DNA of 21,336 nt from a virus: IMG/VR virus record IMGVR_UViG_3300028862_000115, positions 1-21,336 of that record; one strand, 5' to 3'. This document shows, piece by piece, positions 11,792 through 20,956 of the stretch. Position 1 is the stretch's first letter; every line of letters starts with the position of its first letter. The notes beneath the pieces were generated by a model. The model ran no database searches, had not been told where the DNA came from, and saw only the letters and a list, made by a program, of their open reading frames with translations. The position numbers and the translations under genes are program-made.

Positions 11792-11947
11792 ATGAAAAAA
11801 CTAATCTTATTTATTGCAATTTGCATATTTTCAAGCTGCGGAATACTAAATGATCCCGGTTGTCATTCAATCGGAAAGAATCAACCGAAGCAAATGTATA
11901 AGACCTATTACTCCCAAAATGGGCAAATATTTAAAGTTGGTGAATAA
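11792..11947 (+). CDS. small lipoprotein, 51 aa
   Basis: A signal peptide with lipobox: MKKLILFIAICIFSSCG, lipidated Cys at residue 16. The mature part is about 36 residues (NDPGCHSIGKNQPKQMY), with a Tyr-rich end. It starts 8 bases after the RHH stop. Phages often encode tiny outer-membrane or periplasmic lipoproteins for superinfection exclusion or lysis (Rz1 type); which applies here is not known. Confidence 0.65.
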   Translation: MKKLILFIAICIFSSCGILNDPGCHSIGKNQPKQMYKTYYSQNGQIFKVGE

Positions 11948-11982
11948 AAAAAGCCGCCAAAATCTCTCGACTTAGACGGCTT
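11946..11982 (-). terminator. rho-independent terminator for the late operon
   Basis: Read on the minus strand, AAGCCG (11982-11977) pairs with CGGCTT (11956-11951) and is followed by a continuous T run (down to 11946). It ends the leftward late transcript after the 12007 gene. On the plus strand the T tract is poor, so it is mainly one-directional although it separates convergent genes. Confidence 0.8.
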
Positions 11983-12006
11983 ATTAAACATATTATGAAA
12001 AAACTC

Positions 12007-12624
12007 CTATTTGAAAATAAATATTTTAAGTGCGATAATTAATGTCGTTGCCAAAGTTCCACCGATAACTATTCCGTTGCGTTCGACAAAATTGCGTTTA
12101 ATGGCTTTTCTCAGGTCGTTATTCACCCGGTCGGACTTATTTATATAATCGTTTTTATTGATTATTATAGTGTCTTTTATAAATGACTGTTTTTCGCATA
12201 AGTACAATTGATTTGAGTAGCTCTCCGCCTCGTTGTGTACTTGTTCGTTTTCATTTTCGCAAGCCTCAATTTCTTTTTGCTTGGATGCAATCGTTTTCAG
12301 GCATGTAGTATCTGTTTCAGGTATTAAATTTTGCAAAGAATCTGAAATGTGTTTCTGATTTAATGCTATTTTTGCGAAGTACTTAGCATTCTCTTTGTAT
12401 TTGGCTGTTTTTTTTGCCTCCTCCGCTTTCACAGTCTCTATCTCTGCTATTTTATTAGCATCAATGATAGAAGTTAGGCTATCAACTAAATGTGACCTTA
12501 AATCGAATGTTTCTGTAGTTGAAATTACTGTGTCGGCTTTCTTTGTCGAGCACTTTGAAATGAACAAAAAAAATAGTCCTAAAACTATAATTGTGGAAAT
12601 AATCCAAAAAGTATATTTTTTCAT
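12007..12624 (-). CDS. spanin-like membrane protein, 205 aa
   Basis: A basic start and N-terminal TM helix (residues 5-22, FWIISTIIVLGLFFLFIS) are followed by a long charged, Glu/Lys/Asn-rich region, probably coiled coil (about 50-170), and a second hydrophobic helix at the C-terminus (about 183-204). The last gene of the lysis cluster, after an endolysin and a holin-like gene, is the usual place for an Rz-like spanin or another lysis accessory. Two TM ends differ from classic Rz, so the assignment rests on architecture and place. Confidence 0.55.
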   Translation of the reverse strand: MKKYTFWIISTIIVLGLFFLFISKCSTKKADTVISTTETFDLRSHLVDSLTSIIDANKIAEIETVKAEEAKKTAKYKENAKYFAKIALNQKHISDSLQNLIPETDTTCLKTIASKQKEIEACENENEQVHNEAESYSNQLYLCEKQSFIKDTIIINKNDYINKSDRVNNDLRKAIKRNFVERNGIVIGGTLATTLIIALKIFIFK

Positions 12625-12642
12625 TTTTTTTGATTTTAAAAG

Positions 12643-12692
12643 CTACATAACCATTTGAGCAGGCTTCACTAATGTGCGTTACACCTATGTAG
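12643..12692 (-). other. stem-loop between lysis genes
   Basis: CTACATA (12643-12649)/TATGTAG (12686-12692) can form a 7-bp stem around a 36-base loop, in the untranslated gap between the micro-ORF at 12734 and the 12007 gene. On the minus strand it is followed by CTTTT, so it may attenuate transcription or stabilise the mRNA. Confidence 0.4.
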
Positions 12693-12733
12693 TTTTGTTA
12701 TTTTACTTTAAAGTTTTTCATTGATTTTGTTAT

Positions 12734-12808
12734 TCACCTTGTTTGGGTAAGTCTCCGTAAATAATACGAGATAACAACGGCTGTAATTATGGCTATTGAT
12801 TCAATCAT
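12734..12808 (-). CDS. one-TM micro-peptide, 24 aa
   Basis: ATGA overlap with the endolysin stop (start 12808, endolysin TGA 12807-12805). The peptide is MIESIAIITAVVISYYLRR plus TQTR: one hydrophobic helix with a basic end. Position inside the lysis cluster suggests a holin-like or accessory membrane role. Too short to be certain. Confidence 0.45.
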   Translation of the reverse strand: MIESIAIITAVVISYYLRRLTQTR

Positions 12809-13224
12809 TTTACTTGCACGTATTTTTTACCATCGAATTTTAGTTTCTGATTTCGGTTTCCATTTGGAACAAAAGAAACATGTACCCAAGTAAAATTATG
12901 CTCATTTATTAGCTGATCGAATGGACGAGATGCCAATATGTTGAAAAGTTTTTCGTTTTCCTCTGGGCTTCCTGCGGTAATATCCGCTGCCTGACCTTTG
13001 CAGTGTTGGCTTGTGGCTACACCTCCGATTGCTTTATTTACATCATCGCTTCTGAAGCCCGAATTTACTTTTATTGATTTTCCGTATATATTTCTTAGTG
13101 GTTGCAATACATTTTCGCAAAGCAAAGTAAGGTAGTGAATTTGCTCTGCTGTTGGTTCATTTCTTAAGTTACTTTTCGTAACTGTCATTTCTTCTAAAGA
13201 GAAGTTTTTTGTTAGCTGTGTCAT
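12805..13224 (-). CDS. M15-family peptidase endolysin, 139 aa
   Basis: A zinc peptidase that cuts peptidoglycan cross-bridges or stems at lysis (peptidase M15, D-Ala-D-Ala carboxypeptidase-like). Signature: NSGFRS at residues 54-59, SQHCKGQAADI at 72-82 with ligands His74 and Asp81, and WVHVS at 113-117 with His115. The opening KNFSLEEMTVTKS is typical of Bacteroidetes phage versions. There is no signal peptide, so it needs the holin for access to the periplasm. It lies 6 bases downstream of the XhlA-like gene. Confidence 0.9.
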   Translation of the reverse strand: MTQLTKNFSLEEMTVTKSNLRNEPTAEQIHYLTLLCENVLQPLRNIYGKSIKVNSGFRSDDVNKAIGGVATSQHCKGQAADITAGSPEENEKLFNILASRPFDQLINEHNFTWVHVSFVPNGNRNQKLKFDGKKYVQVK

Positions 13225-13230
13225 GGTTTA

Positions 13231-13536
13231 TTATTTCTTTTTAGTATTCTCAATCATAACATCCTCTAATCCAGAGTGTACCATTAAAATAATCATATTA
13301 TCGTGGGTTTCAGATGTATTTTTTTCAATGTCATTTATTTTATTGAATAAAATAGTTTGGTTTTTGTCAATTACATTCAATCGCTCTTCATGTACTGCTC
13401 CTAGTTTAAAATCCTGATTGATTGCCTCATCTCTATCATTCTTGGATGTAAGAGATGATAACATTACAGGAATAAGAATAGCAAGTGCCCATCCTATAAG
13501 TGTTTTCAAATCAAAATTATATGAGTAGTTAGACAT
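13231..13536 (-). CDS. XhlA-like one-TM coiled-coil protein, 101 aa
   Basis: One hydrophobic helix near residues 12-28 (TLIGWALAILIPVMLSS) is followed by a long polar helix with heptad-like spacing (ERLNVIDKNQTILFNKINDIE). Hemolysin XhlA-type phage proteins, which work with the holin and endolysin, have a TM and a coiled coil, usually in the opposite order. It could instead be an i-spanin. On the minus strand upstream lie near-matches to the -7 box (TATCTTTA around 13570). Confidence 0.5.
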   Translation of the reverse strand: MSNYSYNFDLKTLIGWALAILIPVMLSSLTSKNDRDEAINQDFKLGAVHEERLNVIDKNQTILFNKINDIEKNTSETHDNMIILMVHSGLEDVMIENTKKK

Positions 13537-13592
13537 AATTGATAACTTTTTATTCCGTAAATATAAAGATAATTTTCTTTTTAGAAAACTTT

Positions 13593-13916
13593 TTACTGAT
13601 TATTTTCAGGATTATTTTCTTTTTTGTCAACTTCTACGCTTGTTTCTTTTGTTGTAGTAGTTGATTTAGTGCTAGTTGGGAGTTTATTAAAGAACTCTGC
13701 CGTAATAGCCCCTAAGCAAAAAAGAATAATAAATAGCAAGTATAGGAGTACGGTTTCATCAATTTTTCCACCGTTCATGCTGCCTACTATCATTTTATAA
13801 AAGAACCAAAGGCATACATATAATGCTATTGCTTTTCGGCTTGCATCGCCTTTTTGGTCTTGAAAAAATCCGGCAAACCATTTTATTAGCTTGATAAACC
13901 AGTTGTCTGCTTTCAT
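13593..13916 (-). CDS. holin-like protein, 107 aa, two TM
   Basis: Two hydrophobic helices (about residues 29-46 and 56-74) separated by a short GG-containing turn, after an amphipathic N-terminus with charges, and a hydrophilic Thr/Lys/Glu-rich tail (TTTTKETSVEVDKKE). Size, topology and position one gene before the endolysin pair fit a class II-type holin that opens the inner membrane. It overlaps the upstream gene by ATGA. Confidence 0.65.
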   Translation of the reverse strand: MKADNWFIKLIKWFAGFFQDQKGDASRKAIALYVCLWFFYKMIVGSMNGGKIDETVLLYLLFIILFCLGAITAEFFNKLPTSTKSTTTTKETSVEVDKKENNPENNQ

Positions 13917-14203
13917 TTTATGCCCCCTAAGATCGATAGTAATTGACCGGATACAATCACACCGTAGATTTCGGTATTCAATACCGCATCTTCAATCAGT
14001 TTAAAGTCGGCATCGTCCACCTCAACAAATGGTTCTGTAAATAATCTTTGAGCCAAGGAAAAGCATTTTAGTTTTCCTCCTTCTTTATTTGATAGGACGA
14101 TGTTTGATAATGCTTCGCCAGTAGTCAGCGATGCGTTGTTTTCAGTCTTTAGATCTTCACCTTTGAAATTTACTAATACTTCTTTTACCCGAATTGATTT
14201 CAT
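13913..14203 (-). CDS. conserved small phage protein, 96 aa
   Basis: Features LTTGEALSNIVLSNKEGG, then FSLAQRLF, and FVEVDDADFKLIEDAV. I recall this pattern (GEALANIVL ... LAQRL ... VEVDDAD) from a small conserved protein found next to holins and tail fibres in many phages, function not known. It is the first gene of the lysis cluster; an exact -7 box lies 28 bases upstream. Confidence 0.65.
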   Translation of the reverse strand: MKSIRVKEVLVNFKGEDLKTENNASLTTGEALSNIVLSNKEGGKLKCFSLAQRLFTEPFVEVDDADFKLIEDAVLNTEIYGVIVSGQLLSILGGIK

Positions 14204-14230
14204 ATTTTTATTTTTAATTGATTAATTCTG

Positions 14231-14238
14231 CAAATATA
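14231..14238 (-). promoter_or_regulatory. -7 box for the lysis cluster
   Basis: CAAATATA on the plus strand is TATATTTG on the minus strand, an exact TAnnTTTG. No TTTG -33 box is found at the expected 19-21 bp. The leader before the ATG at 14203 would be about 22 bases. Confidence 0.45.
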
Positions 14239-14253
14239 ATTATTTATTTTTTA

Positions 14254-16122
14254 TTATGCTACTTTCTTGAAAATTGTTTCGACGTTATAAGTACATCCTG
14301 TAAATGTACCTGTAGTTGCAACCGTTATAGCTGTTGATGCTTTGCAACGTATATTTAAAGGGTGTCCCATATATGGCACCGCTCCGTTTGCGAAGGCGAT
14401 GTTAGTCCCGATTGTGCCATTCACTAATTGGAATGTCATTGTTGCGGTTCTTGCTGTGTTTCCTTCGTCTGTATATGCGACTATTACGGTAAATGCCTCG
14501 GCACTAGATGTAGTTACTAATACATTCGCACATATTTGATAAGAACCATCTGCTGCAGACAAAGTAAATGAATGTACATTTGCATTCGCTGCCGTTTGAC
14601 CTACTGCCCGCCCTGTTTGTGACATAATAAACATACGTCTAACTGCACCTGTAGTAATGGTTCCGTAAAAAGCATCGGTATTAAACTCAAATGCCCCCAC
14701 TTCTGGAGTTGTCATCAAAGTTCCTGAATTATATTTTGCGGGTGCTGTTCCAGCTGTTGCCGATCCTGCCTTAAAATGCGTAACTGCTGTCGGAGATGTA
14801 AGTCCAAAACCAATATTTCCACTGGATAGGATTCGCATCCTTACAATATTGTTTGTTCCAAATATCAAAGCCGTCCCCCCGACAGTACCGATCGTCAAAT
14901 CTCTAGCCGTCCCCCCAGTAGCAGTATTATTAAATATATAATTAGATGTACTTCTAATCGACCCAAATAAGGTTAATGTATTTCCATCGCCCGGAGTTGA
15001 TATTGATATATATTGATTTTTAGCGGTATTAAAAACAGTGAACCTAAAATCGGCACTTGTTCCCGCGTTAGAATTATACATTTGCACGCCTGATGGTGCG
15101 TTGTAGTTGTCTGCAATTAAAACTCTGGCAGTTCCACCTGCTCCATAATCAGAAGGTGATCCGAATGTGCCTACTTCAACAGATGAAAAGGATGGATCGG
15201 TCAAAGACGATAGAATACCAACCCCACCAACCGTGGGCATGTTCGTAAACTCACCATTGGTTGCCCAAAGTTTTGTAAGTCTAGCTCCTGTCGCCCCGAT
15301 TGTTTGACCTACTGTTTGGTCGGTTAAAACTAATCCAGATGGCAGGTGGCTTAATGCTATTGCGCGAGTTTTTAAACTTAGTGTCGCAGCATCGTAATAG
15401 GTAAATTGGCTGTCGGTTGGGGTTTCTTGGATTGTCGCTATTTTCAATTCGTAACCTACATCACCAACCCTAGCAAAACCATCTTTATCGAATACTAAGC
15501 GACCATCGTTTACACCATCATATAATTTAGCACGGATGCCAACAAAAGCTCCTGTAGCAAGTCCCGCAACTGCACCATCACGAAGTATTATTTCATCTTT
15601 AGTGGTATATACTTGTTCTGCGTGAGTTTCATAAGAACTACCTACTTGTGAAATACTCTCAACATGTAATACTCCTGCATTATCTAAATTAATAGACTTT
15701 GTAAGGTCAGGACTTTTTAAGGTTGAATCATTACCTGATGTATGTTTTAAGTCAGTTGCACTTTCAAGTAATGCCTCTGTAATTTTAGCCGTTGCACGAA
15801 TAGAATCGCCATTGGCACTAGGTACGGATAGTCCAGTCATTTTATGACTATTCATATTTACATTGGCAGTCATTGCTCCGAGTGTGGTATCTCCGCCCAT
15901 TGGGTGTATTTCTGCTATGGAGCTATCTGAAACAAGCGATTTTCCGACGACCGCATCGGCCTTTCCCGATATACTCGAATCCATATTTATTAATATCTCC
16001 ACATCTAGCCCCTTTGGCTCTCCCGTAGAAACATCGTAAATCAATATCGCCTGAGAACTTTGCCCAGTCAATGTCTTTACCTCAGTCAAGGTAAGTACGT
16101 CCGTTGTTATAATTTCTGCCAT
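14254..16122 (-). CDS. tail fibre / receptor-binding protein, 622 aa
   Basis: A Thr/Ser/Gly/Ala-rich fibrous protein without signal peptide or enzyme motif. The N-terminus (MAEIITTDVLTLTEVKTLTG) is likely the attachment to the tail. Long beta-structural repeats with NMNSHKMTGLSVPSANGDS follow; this 'K/M-xGL-PxANGDxIR' form is common in phage fibre trimer shafts. The stretch SGNIGFGLTSPTAVTHFKAG followed by GTLMTTPEVGAFEF is typical of fibre tips, and the last 100 residues form a compact beta-domain. It likely binds the host surface and is transcribed from its own promoter at 16131. Confidence 0.75.
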   Translation of the reverse strand: MAEIITTDVLTLTEVKTLTGQSSQAILIYDVSTGEPKGLDVEILINMDSSISGKADAVVGKSLVSDSSIAEIHPMGGDTTLGAMTANVNMNSHKMTGLSVPSANGDSIRATAKITEALLESATDLKHTSGNDSTLKSPDLTKSINLDNAGVLHVESISQVGSSYETHAEQVYTTKDEIILRDGAVAGLATGAFVGIRAKLYDGVNDGRLVFDKDGFARVGDVGYELKIATIQETPTDSQFTYYDAATLSLKTRAIALSHLPSGLVLTDQTVGQTIGATGARLTKLWATNGEFTNMPTVGGVGILSSLTDPSFSSVEVGTFGSPSDYGAGGTARVLIADNYNAPSGVQMYNSNAGTSADFRFTVFNTAKNQYISISTPGDGNTLTLFGSIRSTSNYIFNNTATGGTARDLTIGTVGGTALIFGTNNIVRMRILSSGNIGFGLTSPTAVTHFKAGSATAGTAPAKYNSGTLMTTPEVGAFEFNTDAFYGTITTGAVRRMFIMSQTGRAVGQTAANANVHSFTLSAADGSYQICANVLVTTSSAEAFTVIVAYTDEGNTARTATMTFQLVNGTIGTNIAFANGAVPYMGHPLNIRCKASTAITVATTGTFTGCTYNVETIFKKVA

Positions 16123-16130
16123 ATCGTTTA

Positions 16131-16161
16131 CAAATATAGTGTATTAATAAATAAAATCAAA
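16131..16161 (-). promoter_or_regulatory. consensus Bacteroidetes promoter, near-leaderless
   Basis: On the minus strand TTTG (16161-16158), 19 bases, then TATATTTG (16138-16131): both boxes and spacing match the Bacteroidetes consensus. The ATG of the tail fibre gene is at 16122, only eight bases past the -7 box, so the leader should be a few bases at most. Confidence 0.7.
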
Positions 16162-16180
16162 AAAATGTGTGGTTATATGA

Positions 16181-19100
16181 TTATATGTTGGTAGCGTTCC
16201 ATATCCAATAACTGTCATCAAATACTAGTTCTATCCTATCTCCGCGAGAGCCTATAATAGCCTCGTCGACTACCGTTACCTGAATAATCTGTTTACCTCT
16301 CCATATATTAGGAGTAACCGATGTATCTAACCATCGCCCTGTAACATTCACGGCGGCGGTATTATTTCTCCTTACAGATAGAACTTGTCCACTATAAGGG
16401 AACTCAGGGAGTCCAATCGTTATATATGTTGTATTGTAGCAACTTATAATATTATCTTTGTCTGTACAATCGTAATTGGATGTGACAGATTTTGCGTGTA
16501 AGTATAGTCCATTTGTTTTTACTTTCTGAAAATATCCACCATAAGCAGGTGCAGGACTTGCATTTGTATTTACGGCATCCCCATATACGCCACATATTGC
16601 AGCTAAGCCGCTATACGCATCTGCCGCTAAGTCGCCAAATCCTAATCCAACAACAGCTCCTTTTAACTCTATTCCCGATGATACTGGTATAGCTTGTATT
16701 CCGGCTTTATTCGCAAGTATCCCTTGCGATGTCATTTCAGCAGTTTCAGAGTCGCTCGTTCTTAGCTGTATAACTCCTGTTGTATTATTAATCGTAACCG
16801 TCTGCGCTATCGTTTCAGCACCTCCAGATGGCGTATATCTTGTTATATTTGTTGTAAACTCAATTTCAAAACTACCATCGGCAAGTGCTTTAAGTCTTCC
16901 ACCAGCAGCCTCTAGTGATCCAGTGCTTCCATTAAATTTTAGATTCGGCACAAACCCAGCGTTAGTCCAGTCCACGCTCACGCTTCCATCAATAGTCCCT
17001 TGCTTAGAAATCATTAACCCATCCTTATAGATGAACCCAGCAATTTCGGCTTTATTCGCAAGTAAAAAACTGGTCGTCATCACACCGGTCGATGAATCGT
17101 ATTGAATAAAATTTTTAGGATTTTCGCCCCTGTCTCCAAAGAACATATCTCCATAAATTCGTTCGTAAGCTCTACCTGTTGATGGGTCAACTCCATATCG
17201 AATGTAATCCTTATCTACGAATGAATATCCGCTTATTCCCGCGTATTGAGTTACTGTACCTCCATTAGTTTGGTCGATGATTAAAGCAGATTGTCTAGCG
17301 AAATTGGAACTATTCCCAAGTTGAGCAATGTTATCTCCAACAGTAGGTAGCCCCGAACCATCTCCGCTACCCATAGAGATATTAATGTAATCATTACCAA
17401 CACCTACAACTTCTTTCCAGTAATATTTTACCACCTCATTTGATGATGGGTCGACTCGTTGACAATACGCATGATCTCCAACTGTAAATTGGTTTAAAAC
17501 AGTTCCATTTTTTATGTCAAGAGAGCAAACTGTATAAGCAGCATTTGAGGAGTCAACAGCCGAAACAGTCATAGCCGCAGCAGAGTAAATATGAATACCG
17601 CCATAAATAGAGACCTGATTAATTACAAGTTCGTTTACTGTTAACGTCTTTCTCACATTGAGTTTATCAATATCCAGCACATAATCTTGATTTGCATCCT
17701 TGTATATAGCGAACCCGTAACCACCTATTTGCCCCTGTAGATAAGAAGTAGACTGCATCTTGCCATCTACATATAAAGTATCCTCAAATCTCGTTTTTGA
17801 CTTAGAGAATTGCTCTGGGCCATCTTTACGCAAGTATCTACTGTCAAGTAACAGTGCAGCTTGTTCCGATAGTTGCTGCGCTGAAAGCATATTGCTACTA
17901 AGCACCTTTATGTCGCCCTGTATTATTTGAACCGAATTTTTAGCCGATGTAGGTTTCTCTGCAATAGTTATGTTCCATTCTGGCAATAACACTCCAGTCT
18001 TGTAGTTTATAGACAGATTAGTAATAGTCAATTTTACTGCGTCAGTAGTTCCGAATATATGTTCGTCCTTTAATAGGATAAGCGAACCTATTTGGATTGA
18101 ATCATTAATCGATGCATTCATTTCCAAAAATACGGCAGATGGTTTTATTGCGTAAGTCGGATTTTCATTGTTCGTTTTTAATAACTCGTTATTAATATAT
18201 GCTTCAAGTCTATTTTCTGCCTCGTAAACATAAGGGTAATAAGGCATTTCTATGTTAGTAAAAAAGAATTTATCTCCAATCGATGCATTGAGAACCATAT
18301 TCGGATACATTAATTTAGTTGCCGTAAGATTCGCGGACGACTTTATCAAGCTTAATCTCCAATGTGACCCCGTTATGGTCGTGTCGGGATAGATATGGAA
18401 TGCAGTTACAGGGCTTTCATCTCTTGCAATTACAAATTCATAATCACCCGCAAGCATCCCTGACGAAAACATTACGGTCATATCTTTATTTGGAGCGACT
18501 AGTGGATCCCATATACGGTGCTTGTAATCAGCGTCTGATTCACTGCCACCTTGCGATGAATCCCAGATATTTTTTACCCAAATATCGAAAGTTTCTTTAT
18601 ATGTATTGGTGGGATGTCGGGTAATGTTTGTTAGTCCTTGCGTTACAGTCATTGGAGCATGGTCGGAATTTCCACCCATAGATGTATCAACCGTAATTTT
18701 ATAATTACCCGGGGCCATGTCAATGAACGAAAATTCATTAATCAGAGAATATGCGGGAGGATTGAAAACTGTAAGTGCCATCACGGACGAATCAATGACT
18801 GCATTGGTTGAAACATCTATAATTTTTACTGTTTGTTCGTAAGCATAAGAGAAGTTAGTAGATGCATTATGACTAACATCAAATGTTATCCCAAACGATA
18901 TGTTATCAAATTCGGCTGTGGTATTGAAATTACCCGTAGTCAAATTCCAGTTGTGACTAGCCCCTCTCGATGTTCCAATATATTTACATACCGACATAGC
19001 ATTTGCAACCACCTGATTCAAACTTGTATCAGTGCCATTATAGTCGTCGTTCAACACTTGTTCTACTCCCACAATTTCATCTAATGTCCCGGTCGATGCG

Positions 19101-20956
19101 TTTTGGAACGTAGGATAAATAGATGATACATCTGCCACCGACCCTTTCCGTATTCCGTAAATAGCTTCTGCCGATTCGGATATTACATAATCTACCGGAT
19201 TAAAATTATAACCAAGTTGCTTATCCGAATACCCAAGTTCATAAGCGTAATGGCTTGAATCTGCTACCGAGCCAATCGACGCATCGTTCCAACCTTGCAC
19301 GTATTCCCTGTACGAAGCGGGCATTAAATTGGTATATGGTACATTTTGGGTAAATTCGTTATTATCTGGGTCGTCAATGTATTGGGATGTTGAACTATCA
19401 AAATACCTATATGGTAAATTTTTGTCAGACCCTCTCCCTGATAATCTAGTATAGACAGGTGTGTTAGGATTGACACGCTCTATACTTATGAGTCCGTTGT
19501 CAAATCCATATTCAAAAACGATAAGATGCGGTGAATTAACCATTCTTGTTGATTTTAATACATCTCCTACATTATCAATAGTAATTTCAGGGTATGTTGC
19601 AATTAAATAATCAGTTAATTGAGTAAATTCGGCATCACTTGGGACATGCCATCCATCAGTTGAATCAATTAATCCGTGTTCATTATCAACCGCATACCAA
19701 TTATAAAGCCTTCCATAAGCAGCAACCATTAAAGCCTCGGTAGTAAGTTCGTCTGTTGGAACAAAAGCATCATCGTTCTTTCCATATACAGCGCAAGCAC
19801 CAACAGTGTCAGCAGCCCACGCAACATCGCTTAAATTTGTTGGTATAGTTGTTCCGTCAGCATATTTTGTAGTCTTTAAATTAGTCGTTGTCCAAACTTG
19901 TAATCCTATCTTTGTTCCATAGTAATTATTACCATCTGCATCGGAAAAAGCATTCGGTATAATTGTACCATCTGAAAGTAAATCTTCACCTGATAGCAAA
20001 GGGCGAACTAAACGTATCCCAAATCCATTTCCATAACTAGTAAATATTGTAAAATTCGTTCTCCCATAATCATTAATACAAAAAAAAGCATCCTTACCAA
20101 CTGGATTAACGTTATTTATATATAACGACATATAATTACCTAAAAATTGATAACCTCCTAAGGCGTTTCTAATCGCACTCGGCAACGCCCCAAATCCAAA
20201 CCTATCAGTGCCAAATATAGTAGGGTCACCACTATCATTCCAACGAGGGTGAAGGGCAGTGTCGTGTGATACGATTAATTCCGCCACATACCCCAGCCGT
20301 ATAGTCATTATCCCACCATCGCTTGCAATTTTCCACCTTAGTCCATAAATATCATATAGTCCGGTCAGTAAACTCCATAAGGTCTCACGAGAAAAAGATG
20401 TAGTTACAACGGAAGTTCCATCGTAAATAATCGGGTTTATATTATCCATGTACAAAGGGTCGAGCACCATCTGCCATACCCCAGCCCCAAAATAATAGTC
20501 AAGGTTTATATTGAACCGTTCAACGAATTGTGTAACGGTGAGTGCCAATGTCGGACTATAAGATGTGGGCTGCTTAACGTTCGGAGTAATAGTTACGAAA
20601 TCAGCAAATTCATATCGCTCTAAATCAGCTCTTTGAGATTTATAAATTAATGTATATTTATATCGTAACGACGAAGTGTCTTTTACTAGCGCAGGAGTTA
20701 ATGTCGATAGATAATATCTTTCCCCTCTATAATCCACATACCATAATCTATCGAACGCAGGGATTACAGCAGGGTCAACAAACATATCGCAAGTGATAGT
20801 TGCTGCTCCCATTTCAGCTTCATTATATGTAAAGCCCTCAACATCGAAGTATTGCAACCCGACACTCCAAAAAGTGAGCACTTGTCCTTGAAAAGACAGC
20901 ACTTTTGAATTAAATGCTAATGCATGGTCTTTGCCCGTATATAATCTTGTTCTCAT
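16181..20956 (-). CDS. tail tip protein with inserted FISUMP domain, 1591 aa
   Basis: A very large virion protein at the tail end. Residues about 1-230 form a base domain (for example YSPTLALTVTQFVERFNINL; the start overlaps the previous gene by ATGA). Residues about 238-470 carry FISUMP sequence (C-type lectin-like fold family): GFGALPSAIRNALGGYQFLG and NGFGIRLVRPL come first, then GLQVWTTTNLKTTKYADG, YGRLYNWYAV and GWHVPSDAEFTQLTDYL, so the two halves appear in reverse order. About 478-560 resumes the tail protein (FEYGFDNGLISIERVN, RGSDKNLPYRYF). About 590-1000 is a beta-rich exterior part, and 1040-1590 is a fibre-like end with DPSTGRAYERIYGDMFFGDR. Likely roles are tail assembly and host contact. 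No peptidase motif was recognised. Confidence 0.75.
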   Translation of the reverse strand: MRTRLYTGKDHALAFNSKVLSFQGQVLTFWSVGLQYFDVEGFTYNEAEMGAATITCDMFVDPAVIPAFDRLWYVDYRGERYYLSTLTPALVKDTSSLRYKYTLIYKSQRADLERYEFADFVTITPNVKQPTSYSPTLALTVTQFVERFNINLDYYFGAGVWQMVLDPLYMDNINPIIYDGTSVVTTSFSRETLWSLLTGLYDIYGLRWKIASDGGIMTIRLGYVAELIVSHDTALHPRWNDSGDPTIFGTDRFGFGALPSAIRNALGGYQFLGNYMSLYINNVNPVGKDAFFCINDYGRTNFTIFTSYGNGFGIRLVRPLLSGEDLLSDGTIIPNAFSDADGNNYYGTKIGLQVWTTTNLKTTKYADGTTIPTNLSDVAWAADTVGACAVYGKNDDAFVPTDELTTEALMVAAYGRLYNWYAVDNEHGLIDSTDGWHVPSDAEFTQLTDYLIATYPEITIDNVGDVLKSTRMVNSPHLIVFEYGFDNGLISIERVNPNTPVYTRLSGRGSDKNLPYRYFDSSTSQYIDDPDNNEFTQNVPYTNLMPASYREYVQGWNDASIGSVADSSHYAYELGYSDKQLGYNFNPVDYVISESAEAIYGIRKGSVADVSSIYPTFQNASTGTLDEIVGVEQVLNDDYNGTDTSLNQVVANAMSVCKYIGTSRGASHNWNLTTGNFNTTAEFDNISFGITFDVSHNASTNFSYAYEQTVKIIDVSTNAVIDSSVMALTVFNPPAYSLINEFSFIDMAPGNYKITVDTSMGGNSDHAPMTVTQGLTNITRHPTNTYKETFDIWVKNIWDSSQGGSESDADYKHRIWDPLVAPNKDMTVMFSSGMLAGDYEFVIARDESPVTAFHIYPDTTITGSHWRLSLIKSSANLTATKLMYPNMVLNASIGDKFFFTNIEMPYYPYVYEAENRLEAYINNELLKTNNENPTYAIKPSAVFLEMNASINDSIQIGSLILLKDEHIFGTTDAVKLTITNLSINYKTGVLLPEWNITIAEKPTSAKNSVQIIQGDIKVLSSNMLSAQQLSEQAALLLDSRYLRKDGPEQFSKSKTRFEDTLYVDGKMQSTSYLQGQIGGYGFAIYKDANQDYVLDIDKLNVRKTLTVNELVINQVSIYGGIHIYSAAAMTVSAVDSSNAAYTVCSLDIKNGTVLNQFTVGDHAYCQRVDPSSNEVVKYYWKEVVGVGNDYINISMGSGDGSGLPTVGDNIAQLGNSSNFARQSALIIDQTNGGTVTQYAGISGYSFVDKDYIRYGVDPSTGRAYERIYGDMFFGDRGENPKNFIQYDSSTGVMTTSFLLANKAEIAGFIYKDGLMISKQGTIDGSVSVDWTNAGFVPNLKFNGSTGSLEAAGGRLKALADGSFEIEFTTNITRYTPSGGAETIAQTVTINNTTGVIQLRTSDSETAEMTSQGILANKAGIQAIPVSSGIELKGAVVGLGFGDLAADAYSGLAAICGVYGDAVNTNASPAPAYGGYFQKVKTNGLYLHAKSVTSNYDCTDKDNIISCYNTTYITIGLPEFPYSGQVLSVRRNNTAAVNVTGRWLDTSVTPNIWRGKQIIQVTVVDEAIIGSRGDRIELVFDDSYWIWNATNI

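Noticed and set aside
19950-20300. Diversity-generating retroelement target in the FISUMP region
   Set aside because: C-type-lectin-like folds are typical targets and the GFGIRLVRPL end looks suggestive, but no reverse transcriptase or template repeat is seen in the window.
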